Shown here: one piece after another, positions 36,136 through 44,440 of the stretch | How positions within the stretch are numbered: position 1 is the stretch's first letter | How the letters are laid out: the number at the start of each line of letters is the position of its first letter | DNA from: Caulobacter sp. BK020 | Lineage (GTDB): Bacteria > Pseudomonadota > Alphaproteobacteria > Caulobacterales > Caulobacteraceae | Reading direction: 5' to 3' | NCBI RefSeq assembly: GCF_004342605.1 | Contig: NZ_SLZL01000005.1 | Location: 248,001 to 312,000, forward strand | Length of the DNA stretch: 64,000 nt | Notes under the pieces: model-generated | Database searches by the model: none | What the model saw: the letters and a program-made list of their open reading frames with translations, nothing else | Told to the model about the DNA's origin: nothing | Position numbers and translations under genes: made by a program

Positions 36136-36225
36136 CCCTATTCGCGACCGTTCAAGGAGCCGCGGCGCGCGGCCAAAGCGTGCTGCTCCTTGCGTCCTTC
36201 TCCAAGATCCTGAAAGAACCGGCGG

Positions 36226-37251
36226 GTGACGGAACACAGGACACAGCGGCTCGCCGGACTGGACGGCCTGCGGGCGGTGGCGGCGCTGGGGGTGCTGCTG
36301 TACCACGCGGCCGACTGGTCGGGGCGGCCGGGCCGCTTCGCCCACGGCTATTTGGCGGTGGACTTCTTCTTCTGCCTCAGCGGCTTCGTCCTGGCCCACG
36401 CCTTCGAGCGGCGCGCGGTCGGCTGGCCGGCCTATCTGTGGATCCGGGTGGTGCGGATCTGGCCGCTGCTGGTGCTGTCGACCCTGATCGGCGCGGTCCT
36501 GACCTCGCGCCACAGCCCGCCGTTCTGGCCCAACCTGGCGCGCGGCCTGCTTCTGATCCCCCGCCTGGGCCATCCGGCCGAATGGACCTTTCCCAGCCTC
36601 TTCCCGTTCAACCCGCCCGCCTGGTCGCTGTGCCTGGAGGTCATCGTCAGCGCCCTGTGGTTCCCGTTGCGGCGCGCGCCCGACCTGGTGGTCGCGGCGA
36701 TCGTGGTCTGCAGCGGGGCGGTGATGGCCTGGGTGGCCCTGGGCCTGAACGGGGTGGAAACAGGCTGGGACCAGGCGACGTTCTGGCTGGGCGTGGTGCG
36801 GGCCGCGTTCAGCTTCGGCCTGGGCTGGCTGGCCTGGCGCTACCGGGCCCTGGCGCCGCGTCCGCGGCTGGGGCTGGCGGCCGTCGTCCTGCTGGCGGCG
36901 CTGGTCATGCCGCTGATGCCCGGCCGCTCCTGGAACGGGATCTACGACTTCGCCTGCGTGGCGGTGCTGTTCCCGCTGCTGGTGCTGCTCGGCGTCCACG
37001 ACCCAAAGGGCGCGGTGGGCGCGCTGTGCCGGATGACGGGCGACCTCTCCTACCCGCTCTATGCGAGCCACTGGGCGACCTGGGCGGTGATGCTGCGGCT
37101 CTATCCCGACGGCTGGCGGACGGCGCCGCCGGTGTGGTTCGGCGTGCTGGCCGTGATCATCGCGCCGGCCGTGGCCTGGATGGCGTTCCGGTTCTACGAC
37201 GCGCCGGTCCGGCAGTGGTTGCGGCGGCTCACGGCCGAACGGCGCTCATAG
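36226..37251 (+). CDS. Acyltransferase 3 (OafA-type) membrane protein
   Basis: 341 residues from GTG 36226. The acyltransferase-3 signature RLAGLDGLRAVAALGVLLYHAADWSG and the DFFFCLSGFVLAH segment are present, with about ten transmembrane helices. Such proteins O-acylate surface polysaccharides, lipids or antibiotics across the inner membrane. It is not part of an obvious glycan operon and ends 8 bases before the convergent hydrolase gene. Confidence 0.9.
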   Translation: MTEHRTQRLAGLDGLRAVAALGVLLYHAADWSGRPGRFAHGYLAVDFFFCLSGFVLAHAFERRAVGWPAYLWIRVVRIWPLLVLSTLIGAVLTSRHSPPFWPNLARGLLLIPRLGHPAEWTFPSLFPFNPPAWSLCLEVIVSALWFPLRRAPDLVVAAIVVCSGAVMAWVALGLNGVETGWDQATFWLGVVRAAFSFGLGWLAWRYRALAPRPRLGLAAVVLLAALVMPLMPGRSWNGIYDFACVAVLFPLLVLLGVHDPKGAVGALCRMTGDLSYPLYASHWATWAVMLRLYPDGWRTAPPVWFGVLAVIIAPAVAWMAFRFYDAPVRQWLRRLTAERRS

Positions 37252-37258
37252 TGGGCGT

Positions 37259-38209
37259 TCAGCATCGCCGAACCCCCGCGTCCGGCTGTTCCCCCGCCAC
37301 CCAGCCCACCGCCTCGGCCACGTCGCCGCGCTGGGCGTCGAGGATCGAGGTGTGGCTGGCGGCGACGTCGAGGACCAGGGCGCGGCAGGCGCGCCCGGCC
37401 GGGGCGACCTCGGCGGCGCGCCAGGCGCGGTCCAGGGGCTTGTCGGGGCTGCGGCTGGCGACGACCACCGCCACCGGGATGGCCGGCCGCAGCGGCGGCA
37501 GGGCGTCGACGGCGGCCAGGCCGGGCAGGAAGGCTCGCTCCTCCTGCAGCGCGGCCTTGATGCTGCTGCGCCCCGTCCAGGCCTTGCGCCGGCGGGCCGC
37601 CGCCTCGGCCGCGGGCGAGATGTCGTCGATCAGCGGGACCAGCCGGGTCAGGCCGACCGCTCGGGCGAACGGGGTGAAGCCGGCCAGCCGCGCCTCGCGT
37701 CGCAGGTCGGCCACGGCCAGCGGCTGGTCCTTGGCGTCGGTCCCCACCGCGTCGACCAGCACCAGCCCCGCCGTCCGCTCGGGCCAAAGGCGGGCGAAGG
37801 CTTCGACATAGAGCCCGCCGTTCGAGTGGCCGGCCAGGATCACCGGCGCGTCGCCCTCCTCCGCCGCCACCAGGGCGCCCAGCCGCCGGGCGACGGCCAC
37901 CGGGGAACGGTCCACGTCGTGCATCGCCGCCAGGCCGATGCCGTCGCGGTCATAGGCGCAGACCTTGCCCTCGGCGGCCAGGTCCCGCGCCACCAGCGAC
38001 CAGTCGGCCGCCCCGCCGAACGCCCCCGCCTCGAGGATCACGGTCGGACGGGCGGACCTGAGGCCCTGGCATTCCAGCCCGCCGCCGGCGGTCGGGAGCG
38101 AACCCACGGTGACGCAGCTGCTAACCGCCAGGGCGACCAGGACCAGGACGAACGGCCTGGCGCTGAATTTTGGAACGCGACGTCTCACCCGTCCGCAAGA
38201 GCGGCGCAT
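37259..38209 (-). CDS. Alpha/beta-hydrolase lipoprotein-like
   Basis: 316 residues from ATG 38209; a TTG at 38224 is less likely. The N-terminus FVLVLVALAVSSCVTVGS has a lipobox-like LAVSSC, so it may be a lipoprotein. GHSNGG holds the nucleophile Ser, and the C-terminal VAASHTSI supplies the His. The fold is classical alpha/beta hydrolase (RDGIGLAAMHDVDRSP near the oxyanion region). Substrate unknown. Confidence 0.8.
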   Translation of the reverse strand: MRRSCGRVRRRVPKFSARPFVLVLVALAVSSCVTVGSLPTAGGGLECQGLRSARPTVILEAGAFGGAADWSLVARDLAAEGKVCAYDRDGIGLAAMHDVDRSPVAVARRLGALVAAEEGDAPVILAGHSNGGLYVEAFARLWPERTAGLVLVDAVGTDAKDQPLAVADLRREARLAGFTPFARAVGLTRLVPLIDDISPAAEAAARRRKAWTGRSSIKAALQEERAFLPGLAAVDALPPLRPAIPVAVVVASRSPDKPLDRAWRAAEVAPAGRACRALVLDVAASHTSILDAQRGDVAEAVGWVAGEQPDAGVRRC

Positions 38210-38247
38210 CGCGGCGGATGGCAAGCGCGAAGTCGTCTACGGTCCGC

Positions 38248-39123
38248 CTAGGAGGCCCTTTTGCGGGGCGCCGCGCGCTTGGTGGGCGCTTTTGCCGCGG
38301 CCTTCTTCGGCTTGGCCGTGGAGCGGGCCGTGGAGCGGGCCGCCCCCGGCTTCTGCCCCAGGCTCTTGCGCAGGGCCTCCATCAGGTCGACCACATTGGT
38401 GGTCTCGGGCTCCTCGACCGTCACCTTGGCCTTGCCGCCCTTTTCCTTCTGCTTGATCAGCGCTCGCAAGGCGTCCTCGTAGCGGTCCTTGAACTGGCTG
38501 GGGTCGAACGGGCCTTCCTGCTGCTCGATGATCTTCTCGGCGATGGCCACCATCTGCGGGTCGGCCTTGCGGTCGGGGATGTCGTCGAACAGCTCGGCTG
38601 AGTCGCGCACCTCGTCGTGGCTGCGCAGGGTGTAGCAGACCAGGCCGTTGTCGCGCGGCTCGATGGCCAGCAGCCGCTCGCGGGTATGCATCACTACCCG
38701 GCCCAGGGCGATCTTGCCCGCCCCCGCCATGGCGTCGCGGATCACGGTGTAGGCGTCCAAAGCCAGCTTGCCGTCGGGCACCAGGAAATAGGGGTTGTCC
38801 CAGTAGAGCCGGTCGATGTCGTCGGCGTCGACGAAGCGCTCGATGTCGATGGTGCGGGTGCTTTCCAGCCGCACGCTCTCGATCTCCTCGGGCGTCAGGA
38901 TCACATAGTGGTCCTTCTCGTACTCGTAGCCCTTGACGAGTTCCGAGCGGTCCACCGGCCCCAGGTCGGGATCGGTGGCGATCATCTTGATGCGGTTGTG
39001 GGTCTTGGGGTGCAGCAGGTTGAAACGCACCTCGCCGCCGGGGCTGGTGGCCGTGTACATCGCCACCGGACAGGTGACGAGCGACAGCCGCAGGTGACCT
39101 TGCCAAGTGGGGCGGGCGGCCAT
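38248..39123 (-). CDS. ku: Ku protein, non-homologous end joining
   Basis: 291 residues covering the Ku core: MAARPTWQGHLRLSLVTCPVAMYTA at the start, ELVKGYEYEKDHYVILTPEE and RERLLAIEPRDNGLVCYTLRS. The Lys/Ala-rich tail ends in a basic peptide that likely contacts DNA or LigD. Ku homodimers bind broken DNA ends and recruit LigD (encoded at 44438). Its start is only 3 bases from the otsA stop, so it is the last gene of otsB-otsA-ku, which suggests stress/stationary-phase expression of end joining. Confidence 0.95.
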   Translation of the reverse strand: MAARPTWQGHLRLSLVTCPVAMYTATSPGGEVRFNLLHPKTHNRIKMIATDPDLGPVDRSELVKGYEYEKDHYVILTPEEIESVRLESTRTIDIERFVDADDIDRLYWDNPYFLVPDGKLALDAYTVIRDAMAGAGKIALGRVVMHTRERLLAIEPRDNGLVCYTLRSHDEVRDSAELFDDIPDRKADPQMVAIAEKIIEQQEGPFDPSQFKDRYEDALRALIKQKEKGGKAKVTVEEPETTNVVDLMEALRKSLGQKPGAARSTARSTAKPKKAAAKAPTKRAAPRKRAS

Positions 39124-39126
39124 GGT

Positions 39127-40605
39127 TCAGGCCCTCCCGCCGGCGCGCAAGGCGAGAGCGGGCGGCGCCGTCAGGGCCAGCTTGGCGCCGTTGGCCTTGG
39201 CCCCGTCCTGCCGGGTCAGGGCCGGTGTCGAGGTGGGCTCGCGCAGCTGGGCCACGAAGTCGTCGCGCCAAGCGGTGACGTCGTGGCGGGTGACGTTGTC
39301 CATCAGGCTCTCGAAGCGCCGCCTGCGCTCGTCGATGTCCATGTTCAGGGCCCGGGTCAGGGCGTCGGAGATCTCCTCGGGACTGTTGGGATTGATGATC
39401 AGCGCCTCCTTCATCTGCCGCGCGGCGCCGGCGAAGCGCGACAGGATCAGCACGCCGGGGTCCCAGGGCGTCTGTGAGGCGACATATTCCTTGGCCACCA
39501 GGTTCATGCCGTCCCGCATCGGGGTGACCAGGGCGGCCTTGGACGCGCGATAGACACCGGCCAACTCGTCGCGGCGATAGCTGCGATTGAGGTAGCGGAT
39601 CGGGTTGTAGTCCATGTCGGCATAGGCGCCGTTGATCCGGCCGATCAGGCCGTCCAGCCGCCCGCGCAGATCCTGGTAGGCCTCGACCTCGTCGCGCGAG
39701 ATCGGGGCGATCTGCAGCAACATCACCTCGCGCCGCGCCTCGGGATTGTCGTGCAGGAAGCGCTCGAAGCCGATCAGCCGCTCCTCCAGCCCCTTGGAAT
39801 AGTCCAGGCGATCGACGCCGACGACCATCTTGCGGAACACGCTGTGGGCCATCAGCCGGTCGTAGACGCGGATAGCGCGGGGGCTTTCCTTGATGCGGGC
39901 GAAGTCCTCGGCGTCGATGCCGATTGGGAAGGCCGCGGCGTGGGTCACCTGGCCGAAGGCGGTCAGCCGCCCGTCCTCGGTCCGCTCGCCGCCCACCTCG
40001 TTGAACACATAGCCCTCGAAGGCCTGGACGCTTTCCTCGGTCTGGAAGCCGACCAGGTCGTAGTGGAACAGCGCCTCGACCAGCGGACGGTGGCGCGGCA
40101 GGGTCACCACCAGCTGGTGGGCCGGCCAAGGGATGTGCAGGAAGAAGCCGATGCGGTTGGTCACGCCCAGCCGCCGCAGCTCCCGCGCCATCGGGATCAG
40201 GTGGTAGTCGTGCACCCAGATGATGTCGTCCGGCTCGATCAGCGGCAGCAGGGTCTGGGCGAACCGTTTGTTGACCCGGTCGTAGCCCTCGCCGAACGAG
40301 CGGTCATAGGCGGTCAGGTCGACCCGGTAGTGGAACAGCGGCCACAGGGTCTTGTTGGCGTAGCCGTTGTAGTATTCCTGGTAGTCGCCCTCCTCCAGAT
40401 CGACCGTGGCCACGGTGACCCCGTCGGCCTTGTGCATGTTCAGCTGGCCGGTGAATTCGGTCGTGGTCTTGCCGCTCCAGCCGAACCAGATGCCGGAATA
40501 TTCCCGCAGGGCGGCGGCCAGGGCCATGGCCAGGCCGCCGACACTCTCGTCGCCCTTGCCGGTGGGCGGGTTGACGCGATTGGAGACGACGATCAGGCGG
40601 CTCAT
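39127..40605 (-). CDS. otsA: Trehalose-6-phosphate synthase
   Basis: 492 residues of GT20. SRLIVVSNRVNPP, the WVHDYHLIPMARELRR signature and GVDRLDYSKGLEERL are all conserved. The enzyme joins UDP-glucose (or ADP-glucose) to glucose-6-phosphate to form trehalose-6-phosphate, an osmoprotectant precursor. Its ATG overlaps the otsB TGA (ATGA), and ku follows 3 bases later. Confidence 0.96.
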   Translation of the reverse strand: MSRLIVVSNRVNPPTGKGDESVGGLAMALAAALREYSGIWFGWSGKTTTEFTGQLNMHKADGVTVATVDLEEGDYQEYYNGYANKTLWPLFHYRVDLTAYDRSFGEGYDRVNKRFAQTLLPLIEPDDIIWVHDYHLIPMARELRRLGVTNRIGFFLHIPWPAHQLVVTLPRHRPLVEALFHYDLVGFQTEESVQAFEGYVFNEVGGERTEDGRLTAFGQVTHAAAFPIGIDAEDFARIKESPRAIRVYDRLMAHSVFRKMVVGVDRLDYSKGLEERLIGFERFLHDNPEARREVMLLQIAPISRDEVEAYQDLRGRLDGLIGRINGAYADMDYNPIRYLNRSYRRDELAGVYRASKAALVTPMRDGMNLVAKEYVASQTPWDPGVLILSRFAGAARQMKEALIINPNSPEEISDALTRALNMDIDERRRRFESLMDNVTRHDVTAWRDDFVAQLREPTSTPALTRQDGAKANGAKLALTAPPALALRAGGRA

Positions 40606-41381
40606 GCGGCGACCCTCCCTGTCGAGGCGCTCAGCCAGTCGAGCACGGCGTTGAAGTCGTTCAGGCGGTAGCGCGCCTGGGTGGGGCGATGGGGCGGACC
40701 GACCAGCACGCCGTAGCCGCCCAGCCGGGCGGCGGCCGTGAAGCCGTCCTCGTCGGTCAGGTCGTCGCCGACGAACACCGGGACCGCGCCATCGAACGGC
40801 GTCTCGCGCAGGAAGGCGGCGACCGCCTTACCCTTGTCCTGGCCGGGCGTCCGCAGCTCGGCCACCATGTCGCCCAGCTGAAGCACCAGCTCCGAGCCCC
40901 GGGCCAGGCGCTCGGCGGCCTCGATCACCGCGTCGGCGGCCGAGGGCGCGTTGCGATAGTGCAGGGCGACGCTGAGGTCCTTGTCCTCGAACAGCAGGCC
41001 GCGATCGCCGCGCGCCAAGTCGCGCAGCACCTGGCGGGCGTGGTCGAGGTCGGGATGCGGCGGCAGGCGATCGACGCCGTTTCCTCCCCGGCGCACCAAG
41101 CCGTGAACGGCGGCGATGAACCTCACCCCACCTTCCAGGATGCGGTCGATGTCCTCCAGCGCGCGACCGCTGACGACGGCCAGCCGGCCGTCCAGCGCCC
41201 GCGACAGGTCGTCGAGCAGCGCCGCGCGCCGCGGGTCGGGCCCCACCTGTTCGGGGCGGGGCATGATGGGGGCCAGGGTTCCGTCAAGATCGAGAAACAG
41301 CGCCGCGCGGGGCGGCAAGGCGACTGGTGGTGGCGGCAAATCGTTCGGCGCACGCCGAACGACTGACCCGAACGCGGTCAT
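40602..41381 (-). CDS. otsB: Trehalose-6-phosphate phosphatase
   Basis: 259 residues of the HAD superfamily. The catalytic DLDGTLAP motif is at about residues 31-38, with VFVGDDLTDEDGF in the C-terminal motif IV. It dephosphorylates trehalose-6-phosphate. First gene of the otsB-otsA-ku operon. Upstream (41402-41435, minus strand) a GGATC-N17-CGTTT element is one base off a general-stress promoter; this is suggestive only. Confidence 0.95.
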   Translation of the reverse strand: MTAFGSVVRRAPNDLPPPPVALPPRAALFLDLDGTLAPIMPRPEQVGPDPRRAALLDDLSRALDGRLAVVSGRALEDIDRILEGGVRFIAAVHGLVRRGGNGVDRLPPHPDLDHARQVLRDLARGDRGLLFEDKDLSVALHYRNAPSAADAVIEAAERLARGSELVLQLGDMVAELRTPGQDKGKAVAAFLRETPFDGAVPVFVGDDLTDEDGFTAAARLGGYGVLVGPPHRPTQARYRLNDFNAVLDWLSASTGRVAA

Positions 41382-41515
41382 GGCGAGAAGGCCCTCTCCG
41401 ATGATTACAGGCCTTTGAAACGCATGTTGGCGGGGTTTTGATCCCCCGAGACGCAGCTGAGCCGGGTCACGATGTGCTCACGCGGATGTGCGCGGCGTCG
41501 GCTCGGGCTGAAATC

Positions 41516-42202
41516 CTAGAGGGCGGCGGCGTTCAGGACAGCCTTGCCGAGGCCTGCATAATCGCCGTCGAAATGGTGGCCGCCATGCAGCCGAACCTGG
41601 CGGATCGTGGCGGCCGGCAGGGTCGGACAGATGTCCAGCCGTTCCTTGTCGCCATAGATGCAGGTCATCGGCAGGCCTTTCAGCGCTTCGACCGCCGGGG
41701 CCACGGGATAAGAGTCGGCCGTCGCCCGGTTCAGCCAGCTGGCCGGGTGGAAGGTCAGATCGCCGTGCGGACCGGTTCCGATCAGCACCAGCCCCTTGAT
41801 CTGGCCGCGCAGGTCGGCCGGCAGCAGCGGGACGATGGCCGGCAGGGCGTCGGCTCCGAACGAATAGCCGACCAGCACGATCTTGTGGCGGTCCCACCGG
41901 GTCTCGTGCCGGCGCAGCTGCACGGCCAAGTCGTCGGCCACGGCCTGGGGCGGGCGCTTGCCCAGGAAATAGAGCAGCGAGTTGACGCCCAGCACCGGCA
42001 CGCCGTCGGCGGCCAGCACCTTGGCCACGCCCTGATCCAGGGGGCCCCAGCCGCCGTCGCCCGAATAGAGCACGGCCAGGGTGTCGCCCGGCGCCGTGGC
42101 CGGCGTCTCGACCAGACGCGGCGCGACCGACGCCTCGGCGACCCCGGCGAAGGCCAGGCCGAGAACGGCGGCGAGGGTCAGCAGGCGGGCGCGCGGGCTC
42201 AT
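41516..42202 (-). CDS. VirJ/AcvB-like alpha/beta-hydrolase
   Basis: 228 residues from ATG 42202 (GGAGAG upstream) with a signal peptide (MSPRARLLTLAAVLGLAFAG). The bacterial-virulence VirJ domain shows LYSGDGGWGPLD and the nucleophile motif VLVGYSFGADALP, ending with HLHGGHHFDGDY for the His. AcvB/VirJ proteins hydrolyse lysyl-phosphatidylglycerol in the periplasm, affecting membrane charge. No aminoacyl-PG synthase gene is adjacent, so the partner must lie elsewhere. Confidence 0.82.
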   Translation of the reverse strand: MSPRARLLTLAAVLGLAFAGVAEASVAPRLVETPATAPGDTLAVLYSGDGGWGPLDQGVAKVLAADGVPVLGVNSLLYFLGKRPPQAVADDLAVQLRRHETRWDRHKIVLVGYSFGADALPAIVPLLPADLRGQIKGLVLIGTGPHGDLTFHPASWLNRATADSYPVAPAVEALKGLPMTCIYGDKERLDICPTLPAATIRQVRLHGGHHFDGDYAGLGKAVLNAAAL

Positions 42203-42327
42203 GGTCTCTCCATGCTCCTCAATCTTGACCGTGGCGGGGCGAAGGTAGGGCGGCGGAACGGCTTTTGGCCACTCCACCCAGGTTACGGCGAATTCACTTC
42301 GCCCGCCGCATTGCGGACGTTATTCAC

Positions 42328-42351
42328 TACATATGTAACGCTACAAATGTA
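42328..42351. promoter_or_regulatory. Two TACA-N2-TGTA operators (BlaI/MecI type)
   Basis: TACATATGTA (42328-42337) and TACAAATGTA (42342-42351) are 14 bases apart. This is the operator class bound by BlaI/MecI dimers. It lies directly before the BlaI-like gene, implying autoregulation and control of the whole pair. Confidence 0.85.
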
Positions 42352-42382
42352 ACGTCGCCGAACGGCGGTGATTGTCAGGGAG

Positions 42383-42763
42383 ATGGCCGTGATCGAATCT
42401 CTGCCCAGGCGCGAGCGCGAGGTCTTCGAGACCCTGTGCCGCCTGGAGTCCTCCACCGCCGCCGCCGTCCGCGCGGGCCTGTCCGACCCGCTCAGCGACT
42501 CCGCCGTTCGCACCCTGCTCTCGCGGCTGGAGGCCAAGGGGCTGGTCGAGCGGACGCCGGGACCCGACGGCTTCCTGTACAGCCCCGCCCAGCGGACCGA
42601 GGCCGTCGCGGCCGGCGCCCTGCGACGGATGATCGACACCTTCTTCGCCGGCTCGGCGGCCAGCGCCGCCACCGCCCTGCTGGGCCTGGGCCAGCGGCTG
42701 ACCCCGGAGGAGGCCGCGGCCCTGGAGCGGATGATCGACCAGGCGGTGGAGCGCAAGCCATGA
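42383..42763 (+). CDS. BlaI/MecI/CopY-family transcriptional repressor
   Basis: 126 residues from ATG 42383; a GTG at 42368 would add 5. The winged-helix domain contains LPRREREVFETLCRL and DSAVRTLLSRLEAKGLVERTP, the DNA-binding wing of BlaI. The C-terminal helices would dimerise and carry the cleavage site used by the adjacent protease. Its stop overlaps the next ATG, so repressor and sensor are coupled. No beta-lactamase gene is adjacent. Confidence 0.88.
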   Translation: MAVIESLPRREREVFETLCRLESSTAAAVRAGLSDPLSDSAVRTLLSRLEAKGLVERTPGPDGFLYSPAQRTEAVAAGALRRMIDTFFAGSAASAATALLGLGQRLTPEEAAALERMIDQAVERKP

Positions 42764-44424
42764 CCTGGACCCTGCTCGCTTCGTTGCTGGTCAAGTCCAG
42801 CCTGGTGGCCGGCGCCGGCCTGGCCTGCGCGCGGTTCCTGACCCGGCGACCGGTCGAGCGGGTGGACATCCTGCGCGCCACGGTCTGCCTGCTGCTGGCC
42901 CTGCCGGTGATCATGAACCTCCTGCCGGTCCTGGACCTGGCTCTGCTGCCCGCCTCGCCGCCGCCGTCCGTGACGCTCGTCGCGCCGTTGACGGGGCAAG
43001 GCTTGGCGGGCGCCGCGCCGACCGCTCCCACCTGGCGTTCGCCCGACACGGCCGACCTGGTCGGCGGCCTGTGGCTGCTGGGCTTCGTGGCGATCACCGG
43101 CCGGCTGCTGCTGGGCCTGCGCACCCTGGACCGCTGGACCCGCCAGGGCCGCCCGGTGACCGAGGCCGACTGGCTGGCGCCGCTCGAGGACCTGCCCCCC
43201 GAGGACCGTCCCGCCCTGGTGTCCAGCGACCGCATCGCCAGCCCGCTCAGCTGGGGCGTCGCGCCGGGCTCGATCCTGGTCGACCCGGACAGCCTGGCCC
43301 GGCCCGGCGCCGCCCCGGCCATCCTGGCCCACGAGATGGCCCACCTGCGGCGGCACGACTGGATCTTCCTGGTCCTGTCGCGGCTGGTCCTGGCGATCTT
43401 CTGGTTCAACCCGCTGGTCTGGCGGCTGCACGCTGTGCTCGCCGAACGCTCGGAGGAGGCCGCTGACGCCGCCGCCGTCCAGACCATCGACCGCACCCTC
43501 TACGCCAAGGCCCTGATCGGCCTTGCCGCCCATCCCCGCCCCTCCGCCCGTCCGGTTCTGGGCGCCGCCACCGCCATGGCCGCTGACGCCCGGACGCTGA
43601 AGACAAGGATCGCTTGCCTGATGACCGACACCTCCGCCCGCCGCCGGCCGCTGACCGTGGTCCTGGCCATCGCCGCCCTGGCCAGCGCGGCCACCCCGCT
43701 GGCCGCCCTGGCCGTCACCCGCCAGGACTGGGTCGCGCCGCCGGTCCCGCCCGCGCCGCCGCCGGTTCCGGCCCTCGCCGCCCCCCCGGTTCCGCCCGCG
43801 CCGCCCGCGCCGCCTCCGCCCGTGGAAGCGATCACCATGGCCGCCCTGGTCCCGCCGCCGCTTCCGCCCGTCCCGCCGCCGCCCGAGCCACCGCCTCCGC
43901 CGCCTCCGCCGCCGCCTCCTCCTCCTCCTCCTCCCCCGCCTCCGCCCGCAGGCTCCGGCTACAGCTATTTCCGCTCGGCCACGCCCGAAGAGTCGCGCGC
44001 CGCCGTCGAAGCCCGCGCCCAGGCGGCCGAGGCCCGGCGCCAGGCCCACGAGGCCCGCGCCCAGGCCCGCCTCGCCGCCGACCAGGCGCGGGTCGAAGCG
44101 GAGCGGGCCAGGGCCGACGGGGAATGGGCTCGCAAGATCGGCGAGCAGGCCCGCCAGGAGGCCGCGCGCCAGATGGTCAAGGCCCGCGCCCAGATGGCCC
44201 AGGGCGCGGTGCAGATGCGCCAGGGCGCCCAGGAAATGCGCGAGGAAGCCGCCCGCCTGCGCGACCCCGCCTATCGCGCCAAGCAGATCGAGGAGAACAG
44301 GGCCCGCGGCCACGTCGTCACCGACGCCGAACTGCGCGGCGTCGCCGATCACCTGCCGGCCCAGGCCGACGAGCTGGACCGCCAGGCCGACCGGCTGGCC
44401 CAGGAGGCGCGGCGGGCGAGCTAG
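42760..44424 (+). CDS. M56-family membrane metalloprotease (BlaR-like) with poly-Pro and coiled-coil tail
   Basis: 554 residues. The N-terminal half has several transmembrane helices and the zinc motif HEMAHLRRHD (His191, Glu192, His195) of M56/BlaR1 proteases that cleave BlaI. The usual penicillin-binding sensor is absent. Instead, a Pro-rich region (about 330-400, near-continuous poly-Pro at 380-398) and an Ala/Gln/Arg-rich helix (about 405-545, repeats like AQAAEARRQAHEARAQARL) form the C-terminal tail. The coupled start with the BlaI gene and the operators suggest a BlaRI-type signalling pair that senses something other than beta-lactam. Confidence 0.85.
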   Translation: MTWTLLASLLVKSSLVAGAGLACARFLTRRPVERVDILRATVCLLLALPVIMNLLPVLDLALLPASPPPSVTLVAPLTGQGLAGAAPTAPTWRSPDTADLVGGLWLLGFVAITGRLLLGLRTLDRWTRQGRPVTEADWLAPLEDLPPEDRPALVSSDRIASPLSWGVAPGSILVDPDSLARPGAAPAILAHEMAHLRRHDWIFLVLSRLVLAIFWFNPLVWRLHAVLAERSEEAADAAAVQTIDRTLYAKALIGLAAHPRPSARPVLGAATAMAADARTLKTRIACLMTDTSARRRPLTVVLAIAALASAATPLAALAVTRQDWVAPPVPPAPPPVPALAAPPVPPAPPAPPPPVEAITMAALVPPPLPPVPPPPEPPPPPPPPPPPPPPPPPPPPAGSGYSYFRSATPEESRAAVEARAQAAEARRQAHEARAQARLAADQARVEAERARADGEWARKIGEQARQEAARQMVKARAQMAQGAVQMRQGAQEMREEAARLRDPAYRAKQIEENRARGHVVTDAELRGVADHLPAQADELDRQADRLAQEARRAS

Positions 44425-44440
44425 GGGGCTTTGCCCCCTA
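44422..44440. terminator. Hairpin between convergent blaR-like gene and ligD
   Basis: TAGGGGGC/GCCCCCTA, 8-bp perfect stem with a TTT loop, overlaps both stop regions and may stop transcription from either side. No long U-run, so it may be only an RNA 3'-end stabiliser. Confidence 0.55.

Noticed and set aside
43890..43950. CCN-rich run as a possible simple-sequence mutation hotspot or error
   Set aside because: The frame continues cleanly through it; it encodes the poly-Pro segment of the BlaR-like protein.
42283..44352. 689-codon minus-strand frame opposite the BlaR-like gene
   Set aside because: Low-complexity Gly/Arg translation; shadow of the coupled BlaI/BlaR-like pair.
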